Shown here: piece by piece, positions 7,555-15,260 of the stretch
Layout: each line of letters starts with the position of its first letter
How positions within the stretch are numbered: position 1 is the first letter of the stretch
DNA from: CADEFF01 sp964569315
GTDB lineage: Bacteria > Pseudomonadota > Alphaproteobacteria > Dongiales > Dongiaceae
Length of the DNA stretch: 18,355 nucleotides
Direction: 5' to 3'
Assembly (NCBI GenBank): GCA_964569315.1
Contig: CAZMUZ010000075.1
Location: 1 to 18,355 of the forward strand
Translations under genes and position numbers: made by a program
Notes under the pieces: generated by a model
The model's input: the letters and a program-made list of their open reading frames with translations, nothing else
Databases searched by the model: none
What the model was told of the DNA's origin: nothing

Positions 7555-8514
7555 ATGGCCCGAATCCTGCCCCCGTTGAATGCCCTGCGCGCCTTCGAAG
7601 CGGCGGCGCGGCATTTGAGCTTCACCAAGGCGGCGGACGAGCTGGGCGTGACCCCGGCCGCGGTCGGGCACCATATGCGGGCGCTCGAGGATTATCTCGG
7701 ATTCCAGCTCTTCACCCGCCAGGCGCGGCAGCTTCTGCTGACGCCCTACGGCCAGGAGCTTCTGCCCTCGGTGCAGGGTTGTTTCGACCAGGTCGCCATC
7801 ACGGTCGAGCGGCTCCGGCGCGACGCGAACCGGCCGCATCTGTCGCTGCTGCTCCCGCATTATTTCTCGGCCTGGTGGCTCACGCCCAGGATCGGCGCCT
7901 TTCTGCAGAACTTCCCGGAGATCCAGCTCCATCTCGAGCATACCGCCGACGCCGCGGATTTCAGCTCCGGCAAGGTCGATCTCGCCGTGCACTGGGCCGG
8001 GCTCGATGCGCCTGGCATCTGCGCCGAGCCGCTGCTCCGCTCGCGCCGGGTGCCGATGTGCAGCCCGAGCCTGCTCGCGCGCACCGGGCCGCTCGAGAAT
8101 CCCGCCGACCTCAAGGCCTATGCGCTGCTCCACGAGTTCGATCATCAGGATTGGGAGCGCTGGTTCGACACCCATGGGCTCGATCCGGCCGGTGCGCGAC
8201 GCGGCACCATCGTCGACAACTACCAGGTGCTGGTGCAGTCGGCTGTCGAAGGGCAGGGCATCGCCTTGCTGCTGACAGCGATCTACAGCGAACTCATGGA
8301 CAGCAAGCGGCTCATCATGCCCTTCGGCGCCGATTACGGCGTCGAGTTCACCTATCACGTACTCTATCCGGAAGGCGCCCTGAGCCGCCCGGTCGTCCGC
8401 GCCTTCCGCGACTGGCTCTTCCAGCAGGTGGCCGAGGACGATTACGCGCGCGCCGCCTTCGCGGCCTCGTCGCAGCCGAAGGAACGCCCCAGGATCCGCT
8501 CGGCGGGCCGCTAG
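7555..8514 (+). CDS. LysR-family transcriptional regulator, GcvA-like
   Basis: DNA-binding regulator of 319 residues, normal LysR length. It begins with the GcvA-type signature LPPLNALRAFEAAARHLSF. A winged helix-turn-helix at about 20-45 (FTKAADELGVTPAAVGHHMRALE) is followed by a linker helix and a periplasmic-binding-protein-like effector domain from about 88 to 300 ending in 'VVRAFRDWLFQQ'. The ATG has AAGG four bases upstream (7547-7550); the long in-frame extension back to 7312 overlaps the MaoC gene and is rejected. It lies 187 bases after the MaoC gene on the same strand, so it may control the CoA-pathway genes, though it could equally act on the downstream BtpA/PfkB pair. The C-terminal 25 residues are an Ala/Arg-rich tail. 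Confidence 0.92.
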   Translation: MARILPPLNALRAFEAAARHLSFTKAADELGVTPAAVGHHMRALEDYLGFQLFTRQARQLLLTPYGQELLPSVQGCFDQVAITVERLRRDANRPHLSLLLPHYFSAWWLTPRIGAFLQNFPEIQLHLEHTADAADFSSGKVDLAVHWAGLDAPGICAEPLLRSRRVPMCSPSLLARTGPLENPADLKAYALLHEFDHQDWERWFDTHGLDPAGARRGTIVDNYQVLVQSAVEGQGIALLLTAIYSELMDSKRLIMPFGADYGVEFTYHVLYPEGALSRPVVRAFRDWLFQQVAEDDYARAAFAASSQPKERPRIRSAGR

Positions 8515-8523
8515 CGGCCGGCT

Positions 8524-8567
8524 CGGCGGCGCCCCCGGCTCCGCCGACGGCGCGTCCGGCGCCGCCG
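8524..8567 (+). terminator. GC inverted repeat after the LysR gene
   Basis: Perfect 10-bp arms CGGCGGCGCC (8524-8533) and GGCGCCGCCG (8558-8567) enclose 24 bases that can fold further. It begins ten bases after the regulator's stop and ends 38 bases before the next start. There is no T-run, so it is at best a Rho-dependent or pausing structure; in DNA this GC-rich it could also be chance. Confidence 0.3.
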
Positions 8568-8605
8568 ATAATGACAAGGGCGGCGGCCCGGGACACACTC
8601 CCGCC

Positions 8606-9409
8606 ATGGCGACCTTTCGCGCGCTGTTTCCCGCTCCGAAGCCGATCATCGGCGTCATCCATCTCCCGGCTTTGCCCGGCTTTTCGCAGTCGCGGGGGCT
8701 CGATTTCGCGATCGAGCAGGCGCTCGCCGATCTCGCGGCGCTCGAACAAGGCGGCGCCGACGGTGTGCTGGTCGAGAACGAGTATGACCGGCCCCATGCG
8801 GTGCTCTCGGCACCGGAAACCACCGCCTGCATGACGCGGATCGCGCGCGAGGTGGTCGCGGCGGCGCGGCGCTCGGTCGTCGGGGTCGAGATTCTGCTCA
8901 ACGATCCGGAGGCGTCGCTCGCCGTCGCGCGGGCCTCGGGCGCGCGCTTCATCCGCACCGACTATTTCGTCGATCCGATGGAGCGGCCGGAGCATGGCGG
9001 CGCGATGCGTATCGACCCCGAGGCCGTCATGGCCTATCGCGAGCGGATCGGCGCGTCGGGCGTGCTGGTGCTGGCCGACATCCAGGTCAAATATGCGCGG
9101 ATGACCGTCCCGCGGGGTCTGGACGAATCGGCGCGTCTCGCAGGCCGGCATGGCGCGGCGGCGGCCATCGTCAGCGGCGACGCCACCGGCGATCCGCCGA
9201 AGCCCGCGGACCTTGCCCGGGCGAAGCGGGGCGCCGCGGACCTGCCGATCCTGGTCGGCAGCGGGCTGGACGAGGGTAACGCGGCGGCGCTGCTGGCGGC
9301 GTCCGACGGCGCCGTGGTCGGCACCAGCCTGAAACGGGGCGATCGCATCGACGCCGAGCGGGTGGCGGCGCTCGTCGGCATCGCGCGCAGCTTTCGGGCC
9401 GACGCATGA
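8606..9409 (+). CDS. BtpA/SgcQ family protein (TIM-barrel)
   Basis: 267-residue protein with the family hallmark GVIHLPALPG at 16-25, then GGADGVLVENEYDRPH (49-64) and a late phosphate-loop-like GSGLDEGNAAALL near 222-234, where barrel enzymes bind phosphate. BtpA was first linked to photosystem I stability in cyanobacteria, but the family is widespread in non-photosynthetic bacteria (SgcQ in E. coli), where it is probably an enzyme of sugar or nucleoside-phosphate metabolism; its reaction is not established. The last four bases overlap the start of a PfkB kinase gene, so the two are translationally coupled and likely act on the same substrate. The start has no clear Shine-Dalgarno sequence but gives the expected N-terminus. 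Confidence 0.85.
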   Translation: MATFRALFPAPKPIIGVIHLPALPGFSQSRGLDFAIEQALADLAALEQGGADGVLVENEYDRPHAVLSAPETTACMTRIAREVVAAARRSVVGVEILLNDPEASLAVARASGARFIRTDYFVDPMERPEHGGAMRIDPEAVMAYRERIGASGVLVLADIQVKYARMTVPRGLDESARLAGRHGAAAAIVSGDATGDPPKPADLARAKRGAADLPILVGSGLDEGNAAALLAASDGAVVGTSLKRGDRIDAERVAALVGIARSFRADA

Positions 9410-10281
9410 AGGTGCTCGCGGTCGGCGATTGCGGGATCGACCGCTATGTCGATATCCGTGCCGACCGGCCGGGCGGGATCTCGCTCAACTTCGCTGCCAA
9501 TGCGAAGGATCATTTCGCGCCCGCGGACCGAATCGGCGTGCTGACCGCGCTCGGACGCGACCGCGAGGCGGCGATCGTGGAAGGCGCCATCGCGCGGCTC
9601 GGCATCGAGGCCGGCATCGCGCGCAAGAGCGCGGTGACGCCGGTGCAATATATCGACCGCGACGCGAGCGGCGAGCGCGTCTTCGTCCGCTATGAGGCGG
9701 GTGCGCTGGCCCTGCATCGGTTGACGGCCGCCGAACGGGCCGAGATCGCCTCGAGCGATCTCATGATCGCCACGGTCTTCACCCAGATCCTCGATTTCTT
9801 CGAGACGGTGGCGTCGGCGCCGGGGTCGGGCCTGCGGGCGCTCGACTATTGCAACCTCGGCACCGGCGACGATCCGCTCCGCTATGTGCGTCGCTACGCC
9901 GCCCGTTTCGATCTCGGTTTCTTCGGCATCCCGGCGGGCGACGCCACGCTGGTCGATGCGCTCGAAGCGCTGGCGCGGGAGAGCGGCAGGATCTTCGTCG
10001 TGACGCTCGGCCCCGCCGGCTCGCTCGCCCTCGACGGGAAGCGCCGCATGGCCTGCCCCGCTTTGCCGGTCGCGCAGGTGACGGATACGACCGGCGCCGG
10101 CGACAGCTTTGCCGCCGGCTTCCTCGCGACCTATGCCCGGAGCCGCGACCTCGAGGCGGCGCTGCGGAACGGTGCCGCGGCCGCCGCCCGCACCGTCGGA
10201 TCGATCGGCGCCTTCCCGGCCGAGCTCGTCGCCTGGCCCGCCGATGCGCCGGCCGAATGGCGCGCGCTGAAACGCGACTAG
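9406..10281 (+). CDS. PfkB-family carbohydrate kinase, FrlD-like
   Basis: Ribokinase-fold sugar kinase of 291 residues. The N-terminal substrate segment VGDCGIDRYVDI..PGGISLNFAANA (6-33) carries the Gly-Gly and Asn of the PfkB signature 1 region. The C-terminal signature is DTTGAGDSFAAGF at 227-239, with D233 as the catalytic base. The opening and the ALDYCN / VVTLGPAGS / VGSIGAF pattern resemble fructoselysine-6-kinase (FrlD) more than ribokinase or fructokinase. It overlaps the BtpA/SgcQ gene by four bases (ATGA). No transporter, isomerase or deglycase gene adjoins it, so the sugar is unknown. Phosphorylation of a sugar or sugar-amine followed by conversion by the barrel protein is a reasonable inference. 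Confidence 0.85.
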   Translation: MKVLAVGDCGIDRYVDIRADRPGGISLNFAANAKDHFAPADRIGVLTALGRDREAAIVEGAIARLGIEAGIARKSAVTPVQYIDRDASGERVFVRYEAGALALHRLTAAERAEIASSDLMIATVFTQILDFFETVASAPGSGLRALDYCNLGTGDDPLRYVRRYAARFDLGFFGIPAGDATLVDALEALARESGRIFVVTLGPAGSLALDGKRRMACPALPVAQVTDTTGAGDSFAAGFLATYARSRDLEAALRNGAAAAARTVGSIGAFPAELVAWPADAPAEWRALKRD

Positions 10282-10305
10282 GAAGCGGCGGCAAAGGGTC
10301 GCAAC

Positions 10306-10333
10306 CCCGGATGCCGTTCGCGCCGCATCCGGG
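10306..10333 (+). terminator. Stem-loop after the kinase gene
   Basis: Perfect 9-bp arms CCCGGATGC (10306-10314) and GCATCCGGG (10325-10333) with a 10-base loop, 24 bases beyond the kinase stop. No T-run follows, so termination may need Rho. It is the only strong hairpin between this operon and the next small gene. Confidence 0.5.
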
Positions 10334-10386
10334 CGTAGCTTGCTGGCCCCGCAACCGCCCCGGTAGAATTGGCTTCCGGCGACGCC

Positions 10387-10400
10387 GTCGCGATCGCGAC
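10387..10400. promoter_or_regulatory. 14-bp perfect palindrome upstream of the small ORF
   Basis: GTCGCGATCGCGAC is fully self-complementary and lies 19 bases before the ATG of the 68-residue protein, just ahead of its ribosome-binding site. It could be an operator. It is GC-rich and built on GCGATCGC, so a chance or genome-wide motif is also possible. Confidence 0.25.
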
Positions 10401-10419
10401 CATTCAAGGATAGGGTTTC

Positions 10420-10626
10420 ATGGCCTTCGAAGCCATCAAGGCGCAGATCTCGCTACTGCTCGACCAGATGGAGCATCAGCCCGAGGACAAGCACGAGCTC
10501 TACCTGCAGCTCCATGAGCAGCTCAACGCCTGGCGCGCGACCGGCCAGCCCTTGCCGGAGGATCTCGTCAAGCTCGAGCGCGCCATCGAAGCCGAGATGG
10601 CATCGGACCTGCGCAAGTCGAAGTGA
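10420..10626 (+). CDS. Small conserved-looking hypothetical protein
   Basis: 68-residue acidic, all-helical-looking protein with no cysteine, no signal peptide and no membrane segment. Leu/Ile/Val residues spaced at 3-4 intervals (IKAQISLLLDQM, ELYLQLHEQLNAW, LVKLERAIEAEM) suggest a helical hairpin or short coiled coil. It has a good ribosome-binding region (AAGGATAGGG ending five bases before ATG) and a hairpin directly after its stop, so it looks like a real single-gene unit. I do not recognise a named family. The size and charge would suit a small regulator or partner protein, but nothing in the sequence fixes a function. Confidence 0.75.
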   Translation: MAFEAIKAQISLLLDQMEHQPEDKHELYLQLHEQLNAWRATGQPLPEDLVKLERAIEAEMASDLRKSK

Positions 10627-10644
10627 TGCGCCGCAGCCGGCGCA
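10627..10644. terminator. Hairpin between convergent small genes
   Basis: Arms TGCGCCG (10627-10633) and CGGCGCA (10638-10644) around a 4-base loop start immediately after the stop of the 68-residue gene and 32 bases from the end of the convergent exported-protein gene. It is a likely shared termination or mRNA-end structure; no strong T-run on either side. Confidence 0.4.
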
Positions 10645-10675
10645 CGACTTCGTCCTTGCAGATCGTGCCGTCCCG

Positions 10676-10975
10676 TCAGTCGATCCGGATCGGGAACACG
10701 AAATTCAGCGACGGCCGCTCGTAATAGACGGGCTGCGGCTGGACATAGACCGGCTGCGGCGGAGGGACCACCACATAGCCCGGCGGCGGCCCGTAGCCAT
10801 AGGCCGGATAGGCGTCGTAATAGACATAGGGCCCGTGCTTCCAGCCGGGGCCATGATGCTTGCGCCAGCCATCATTGCCCTTGCCGGCTTCGGCGGTGGC
10901 GGCAGTCGTCATCAGCCCGATCGCAACGATCAGCCCGACGGCGATCCGGCCCGGCGCCGCAAATTCCTTCTTCAT
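10676..10975 (-). CDS. Small exported Tyr/Pro-rich hypothetical protein
   Basis: 99 residues. A basic start (MKKEFAAPGR), a hydrophobic helix at about 11-25 and an ATAEA-G cleavage-like site near residue 30 form a clear Sec signal peptide. The mature part opens with a His/Gly/Trp stretch (GWRKHHGPGWKHGP), continues with Tyr/Pro/Gly-rich sequence (YPAYGYGPPPGYVVVPPPQP) and ends in NFVFPIRID. This pattern of a low-complexity Pro/Tyr core with a short hydrophobic C-terminus is common in small periplasmic or surface proteins of alphaproteobacteria of unknown role. The start at 10975 is supported by GGGGAG about eight bases upstream. An in-frame extension to 11236 lacks such support and would bury the signal peptide. 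The region also contains a candidate operator at 10994-11007. Confidence 0.8.
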   Translation of the reverse strand: MKKEFAAPGRIAVGLIVAIGLMTTAATAEAGKGNDGWRKHHGPGWKHGPYVYYDAYPAYGYGPPPGYVVVPPPQPVYVQPQPVYYERPSLNFVFPIRID

Positions 10976-11408
10976 CGCTCTCTCCCCTTCCAATTCGCAA
11001 ATGCGAAAGGCACGGCAGCTCGATCGCACCTCCGCGGCTTCATCCCACGCGGCGGCTGGCGCAATCCTGCGGGTGGGCGCCGGCCGGTTGGTGCAGGTCC
11101 GAAAAATCTCACAAGGCTGATATAAGAACGGGCCGTTCGATATCGTCGCGTTCGCGCCGTTTCGACAATCGGACTTTCGACGGTCCTGCCTTGCGGCCGG
11201 GACGCCGCTATTGGCATGGCGCGCCGCCATCCCCAAATCTTGTACCAGCAGCTTCTTCCGGCTTGGCCTTGCGTGCTTCCGCCTCGCTGTGCCGGTTCTC
11301 GAACCGTACAGCGGCGAGGATTTTCCCCGGAAATGGGTTCAGCGAAGTCGCGGATGCCCGGCATGCAGGGCGCGAGGGCACTCCCGCCGCGTCGACAGGC
11401 GAGGCGCC
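10976..11408. other. 433-base divergent intergenic region
   Basis: No convincing gene lies here. Near the exported-protein gene there is an inverted repeat TTCGCA/TGCGAA with a 2-base spacer (10994-11007), 19 bases ahead of that gene's ATG. An AT-richer patch at about 11100-11130 contains TATAAG (11121-11126), a possible plus-strand -10 element, but no good -35 sits 17 bases ahead of it. The open frames crossing the region are GC-driven and lack ribosome-binding sites. Confidence 0.5.
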
Positions 11409-13283
11409 ATGCCCACCGATAACGTCGCCGCCGATCGGCCGGCCGGCGCGACTGACCGCCCCTCGGGCCGCGCCTCCGGCCGCCCCTCGGGCCGGCGCAT
11501 CGAGGACTATGCCCTCATCGGCAATACCGAGACGGCCGCGCTCGTCGGTCGCGACGGATCGGTCGATTGGCTCTGCCTGCCGCGTTTCGATTCGCCCGCC
11601 TGTTTCGCAGCGCTGCTCGGCACGCCCGACAACGGTCAATGGCGGATAGCGCCGCGGAACGCGCCCCGCGCGGTGCGCCGGCGCTATCTCGACGGCACGC
11701 TGGTGCTGGAAACCGTGTTCGAGACCGAAACGGGCAGCGTCGCGGTGACCGATTTCATGCCGTTGCCGCGCCATGGCGCGGTCGATCTCGTCCGCACCGT
11801 GACCGGCCTCGAAGGCGAAGTGGCCATGCGGTTCGAGGCCTGCTTCCGGTTCGACTATGGGCGCGTGGTGCCTTGGGTCCGCCGCACCGAGGACGGGCTC
11901 AGGGCCGTCGCCGGTCCGGATCTGGTCCGGCTCCGCACACCGCTGGCGCTCGAGGCGAAGGGCTTCGACAGCGTCGCGGACTTCACCATCCGCAAGGGCG
12001 AATCGGTCCCCTCCATCCTGACCTGGCACCTCTCCTACGATCTGCCGCCGCCGGTGCGCAACATCAAGGGCCTGCTCGACGAAACGGTCGCGTGGTGGCG
12101 GAAATGGAGCGGCCGCTGCAAGGCGCCGGAAGAATGGCGCGAGCCGGTCGTCCGGTCCGCCATCACCCTGAAGGCGCTGACCCATCAGCGGACCGGCGGG
12201 ATCGTCGCGGCCGCCACCACCTCGCTCCCGGAATTCATCGGCGGCGTACGCAACTGGGACTATCGCTATTGCTGGCTGCGCGACGCGACTTTCACGCTCT
12301 ACGCCCTCATGGTGACCGGCTATGACGAGGAAGCGCTGGCCTGGCGCGAATGGCTGGTGCGCGCCGTCGCGGGCGAACCCTCCAAGCTGCAGATCATGTA
12401 CGGGCTCGGGGGCGAGCGGCGGCTCGACGAGCTGGAGCTGCCCTGGCTCGGCGGTTTCGAAGGCAGCCTGCCCGTGCGGATCGGCAACGCCGCCCATCAG
12501 CAGATTCAGCTCGACGTCTATGGCGAGGTGATGGACGCGCTTCATTCCGCGCGGACGCACGAGCTCGAATGGGGCGACGAAGGGTGGCGCGTGCAGCTCG
12601 AGCTGATGCGCTATCTCGAGGACCACTGGCGGGACCCGGACGCCGGAATCTGGGAAGAACGCGCCCCGCCCCGCCGCTACGTCTTCTCCGCCGTCATGAG
12701 CTGGGTGGCGGCCGATCGCGCGGTCAAGGCGGTGGAGCGGTTCGGCTTCAAGGGCCCGGCCGATCGCTGGCGCGCGATGCGCGAAACCATCCACCGGGAA
12801 GTCTGCGAGCACGGTTTCAACACAAGGCGCAACGCCTTCACGCGCCATTTCGGCGGCACCACGCTCGATGCGTCGGTGCTGCTTCTTCCGGAAGTCGGAT
12901 TCCTGCCGCCCGACGATCCGCGCATCGTGAGCACGATCGAGGCGATCCAGCGCGAGCTGACGGTGGATGGATTCGTGCTGCGCTATCACACCCACGAGAA
13001 CGACGACGGGCTGCCGCCGGGCGAAGGCACCTTTCTCGCCTGCAGCCTCTGGCTCGCCGACGGGCTCGCCCTTATCGGACGCTACGACGAGGCGCGGGCG
13101 CTGTTCGAGCGGGTGCTCGCGGTGCGGAACGATGTCGGGTTGCTGGCCGAGGAATTCGATCCGGTCGCCCGCCGGCAGCTCGGCAATTTCCCGCAAGCCT
13201 TCTCGCATGTCGGCGTGATCAATACCGCCCGCAACCTCTCGACCCGGAAGGGTCCGGCCCGCGAGCGCGCGGAAGGAAGCTGA
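11409..13283 (+). CDS. Glycoside hydrolase family 15 (glucoamylase/trehalase-like)
   Basis: 624-residue cytoplasmic-looking enzyme (no signal peptide). The N-domain begins IEDYALIGNTETAALVGRDG (31-50) and SVDWLCLPRFDSPACFAALLG (51-71), the standard opening of bacterial GH15 proteins. The (alpha/alpha)6 barrel from about 240 holds TTSLPEFIGG (271-279) and RNWDYRYCWLRDA (281-293). E417 in GIWEERAPPRRY and E581 in LLAEEFDP fit the expected general acid and general base, and GNFPQAFSHVG is at 592-602. The enzyme should release glucose from an alpha-glucan or from trehalose; GH15 sequences of this type include both and I cannot separate them. The first 30 residues are an Arg/Pro/Gly/Ser-rich extension with a 15-bp direct DNA repeat. 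Followed by a glucose 1-dehydrogenase-like gene. Confidence 0.92.
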   Translation: MPTDNVAADRPAGATDRPSGRASGRPSGRRIEDYALIGNTETAALVGRDGSVDWLCLPRFDSPACFAALLGTPDNGQWRIAPRNAPRAVRRRYLDGTLVLETVFETETGSVAVTDFMPLPRHGAVDLVRTVTGLEGEVAMRFEACFRFDYGRVVPWVRRTEDGLRAVAGPDLVRLRTPLALEAKGFDSVADFTIRKGESVPSILTWHLSYDLPPPVRNIKGLLDETVAWWRKWSGRCKAPEEWREPVVRSAITLKALTHQRTGGIVAAATTSLPEFIGGVRNWDYRYCWLRDATFTLYALMVTGYDEEALAWREWLVRAVAGEPSKLQIMYGLGGERRLDELELPWLGGFEGSLPVRIGNAAHQQIQLDVYGEVMDALHSARTHELEWGDEGWRVQLELMRYLEDHWRDPDAGIWEERAPPRRYVFSAVMSWVAADRAVKAVERFGFKGPADRWRAMRETIHREVCEHGFNTRRNAFTRHFGGTTLDASVLLLPEVGFLPPDDPRIVSTIEAIQRELTVDGFVLRYHTHENDDGLPPGEGTFLACSLWLADGLALIGRYDEARALFERVLAVRNDVGLLAEEFDPVARRQLGNFPQAFSHVGVINTARNLSTRKGPARERAEGS

Positions 13284-13291
13284 GCGCGACC

Positions 13292-13317
13292 GGAACGGCC
13301 GCGCTTTCCGACGGGTT
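13292..13317 (+). promoter_or_regulatory. Candidate EcfG-type (general stress) promoter
   Basis: GGAAC at 13292-13296 is followed after exactly 17 bases by GGTT (13314-13317). Alphaproteobacterial EcfG/RpoE2 promoters are described as GGAAC-N16/17-CGTT, so this matches all but one base. It lies in the 101-base gap before the glucose-dehydrogenase gene, with room for a leader of about 60 bases. A chance match is possible in GC-rich DNA. Confidence 0.4.
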
Positions 13318-13384
13318 TATCCATTGGGGGAAGCGGTGCCGCGGTCTTCGGTGCGCCGCTTTCTGTCGAAGACGGAGTATTCGC

Positions 13385-14200
13385 TTGACGCATCGCCCGG
13401 ATCTCCACGGCGAGGTCGCGCTGGTCACAGGCGCCGCCTCCGGCATCGGTCGTGCGGTGGCGATCGAACTTGCCGCTGCGGGCGCGCAGGTCGTCGTGAA
13501 CGATCTCGGCAGCGCCCGATCGGGATCCCGGGCGGTCGTCGCCGAGATCGAGAAGGCCGGGGGCTTCGCGATCGCGATCGACGCCGATATCCGCATCGAG
13601 GCGGAAGTGGACCGGATGTTCGACCGGATCCGCGAGCGCCTCGGCGGGCTGCGGATCCTGGTCAACAATGCCGGCATCGAGCGCAACCACCCGATCGCCG
13701 AGATGCCGCTCGACGCATGGCAGCAGGTCATCGACGTGAATCTCACGGGCCAGTTCCTCTGCGCCCGCGGCGCCGTGCGGGAGTTCCTGCGTCGTCCGAC
13801 GGAGCCCCCGGAAGGAAAGGCGCGCGGCAAGATCGTCTGCATGTCCTCGGTTCATCAGACGATTCCCTGGGCAGGCCATGCGAACTATGCCGCCTCGAAG
13901 GGGGGCGCGATGCTGCTGGTCAAATCGCTGGCGCAAGAGCTGGCCGCGCAGCGGATCCGGGTGAATGCGGTGGCACCCGGCGCGATCCGGACGCCGATCA
14001 ACCGCGCCGCCTGGGCGGACGAGGCGGCGCGCGCAGCACTGCTCCGCCTCATTCCCTATGGTCGAATCGGGGTCCCTGAGGACGTGGCGCGCGCGGTGCT
14101 GTGGCTCGCCTCCGATGCGTCGGACTATGTGACGGGCGCGACGCTCGTGGTGGATGGCGGCATGTCGCTCTATCCGGCCTTCGCGACGGGCGCCGGCTGA
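13385..14200 (+). CDS. SDR oxidoreductase, glucose 1-dehydrogenase-like
   Basis: 271-residue short-chain dehydrogenase. Cofactor loop TGAASGIG at 15-22, NNAG at 94-97 and catalytic S155, Y168, K172 in MSSVHQTIPWAGHANYAASKGG. The MSSVHxxIPW segment, PGAIRTPIN (198-206) and the ending VTGATLVVDGGMSLYP (249-264) closely resemble Bacillus glucose 1-dehydrogenase as I recall it, which oxidises beta-D-glucose to gluconolactone with NAD(P). The start is taken as TTG because GGAG (13374-13377) sits seven bases ahead and no in-frame ATG lies near. It follows the GH15 gene by 101 bases, giving a coherent glucose-release then glucose-oxidation pair; an EcfG-like promoter candidate lies in the gap. Substrate specificity is inferred. 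Confidence 0.88.
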   Translation: MTHRPDLHGEVALVTGAASGIGRAVAIELAAAGAQVVVNDLGSARSGSRAVVAEIEKAGGFAIAIDADIRIEAEVDRMFDRIRERLGGLRILVNNAGIERNHPIAEMPLDAWQQVIDVNLTGQFLCARGAVREFLRRPTEPPEGKARGKIVCMSSVHQTIPWAGHANYAASKGGAMLLVKSLAQELAAQRIRVNAVAPGAIRTPINRAAWADEAARAALLRLIPYGRIGVPEDVARAVLWLASDASDYVTGATLVVDGGMSLYPAFATGAG

Positions 14201-14213
14201 AACGGTCAGCTCT

Positions 14214-15227
14214 TCAGGCGAGGTGGCGTTTGCTGATGGCGGCGCCGATCGTGTATTTCGGATCGACCACGTTGCCGAGCTTCGCCTTGCCGACCTGGCT
14301 CAGCAGCATGTAGGCATCGTATTTGTCGAAGCCATATTCCTTCATCATCCAGAAGACGAGCTCGCGATAGGCGATCCGCATCGCGTCCTCGAGCGGGCGG
14401 GCGCTGCCGACCGTCATGATCAGCTCCGGCGTCTCGATCCGCGGCCAGTCGATGTTCCAGCCCTTGATGAGATCGACCCGCAGCGTGATGACGGCCGGGT
14501 ATTCGACCGCCACCCCGCAGATCTCGCCTTCGCCCTGGCAGGCGTGACAATCGCCGACGAAGAGCCGTGCCCCCGGCACCTTCACCGGCAGGAAGCAGAC
14601 ATGGCCCGGGCAGATGTCGGGCATGTCCATGTTGCCGCCATGCTGGTCCGGGGTGAGCGAGTTGATCGAATCGATCTGCGGCGAGCAGCTCAGCGTCCCG
14701 ATATGCGGCTTGTAGGGGAGCGTGACGCGATCGCTCCAATAGACCTTCTCGGTGTCGAGATCGATCTTCTTGACGATCTCCGGCAGCGGGTCGTTCAGCA
14801 TGGCCGTGTAGGTGGTGCCGACGAGCCCGCCGAACTCCTTGATGAGGCAGCAGGTGCCGCGGGGATTCTCGCCGCGCGGCAGCATGGATTCGATATAGAC
14901 CGCGACCGCGTCGCCCTTCTCGGCGCCCTCGATCATGATCGGGCCGCATTGCGGGTTGAGGAACGGCACTTCGAGGATGTCGGAAGGCTTGTCCGTCTCG
15001 CTCTTGATGCGGCCCTCGAAGGCGTCCTTGGTCCAGACCACGATCCGGTCGCCCGGCTTCACCGTCATGACGGGTTCGGAATAGGGGCCGATCGTGTAGT
15101 GGAAGATGCCCTGCTTTTCCTCGGTCAGCTCATGGGTCTTGCCGACCTTGCCGCGCATCAGCCCGCGTTTCGCCATGATCGAGCCGTCGAGCCAGGCCCC
15201 GAGATCCTGCGTTGCGTCCGTTCCCAT
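14214..15227 (-). CDS. Acetamidase/formamidase family amidohydrolase
   Basis: 337 residues, cytoplasmic. FmdA/AmdA family motifs are clear: NPQCGPIMIEGAEKGDAV at 91-108, GTLSCSP at 177-183, HGGNMDMPDICPGHVCFLPV at 196-215, and the metal-site segment GDCHACQGEGEICG at 225-238. The family hydrolyses formamide, acetamide or related short amides to ammonia and acid. The start has AGGGGATGG just upstream. It ends 13 bases from the convergent glucose-dehydrogenase gene and begins 33 bases after the hemolysin III gene on the same strand, so those two may be co-transcribed. No urea/amide transporter or FmdB-type regulator is adjacent, so the physiological amide is unknown. Confidence 0.93.
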   Translation of the reverse strand: MGTDATQDLGAWLDGSIMAKRGLMRGKVGKTHELTEEKQGIFHYTIGPYSEPVMTVKPGDRIVVWTKDAFEGRIKSETDKPSDILEVPFLNPQCGPIMIEGAEKGDAVAVYIESMLPRGENPRGTCCLIKEFGGLVGTTYTAMLNDPLPEIVKKIDLDTEKVYWSDRVTLPYKPHIGTLSCSPQIDSINSLTPDQHGGNMDMPDICPGHVCFLPVKVPGARLFVGDCHACQGEGEICGVAVEYPAVITLRVDLIKGWNIDWPRIETPELIMTVGSARPLEDAMRIAYRELVFWMMKEYGFDKYDAYMLLSQVGKAKLGNVVDPKYTIGAAISKRHLA

Positions 15228-15260
15228 CGTTCCATCCCCTGATTTGGGCTGACGCTCCGC

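Noticed and set aside
7513..8958. 481-codon minus-strand frame over the LysR gene
   Set aside because: The plus strand has a full LysR protein with a ribosome-binding site; the minus frame shows no domain.
9034..10407. 457-codon minus-strand frame over the BtpA and PfkB genes
   Set aside because: It spans two recognisable plus-strand genes and has the Arg/Asp/Gly bias of an antisense shadow.
11208..13208. 666-codon open frame on the minus strand opposite the GH15 gene
   Set aside because: It is an antisense shadow created by GC-rich codon use; the plus strand carries clear GH15 motifs throughout and the minus frame has no recognisable domain.
14154..15242. 362-codon plus-strand frame opposite the acetamidase gene
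   Set aside because: The acetamidase motifs on the minus strand are unambiguous.
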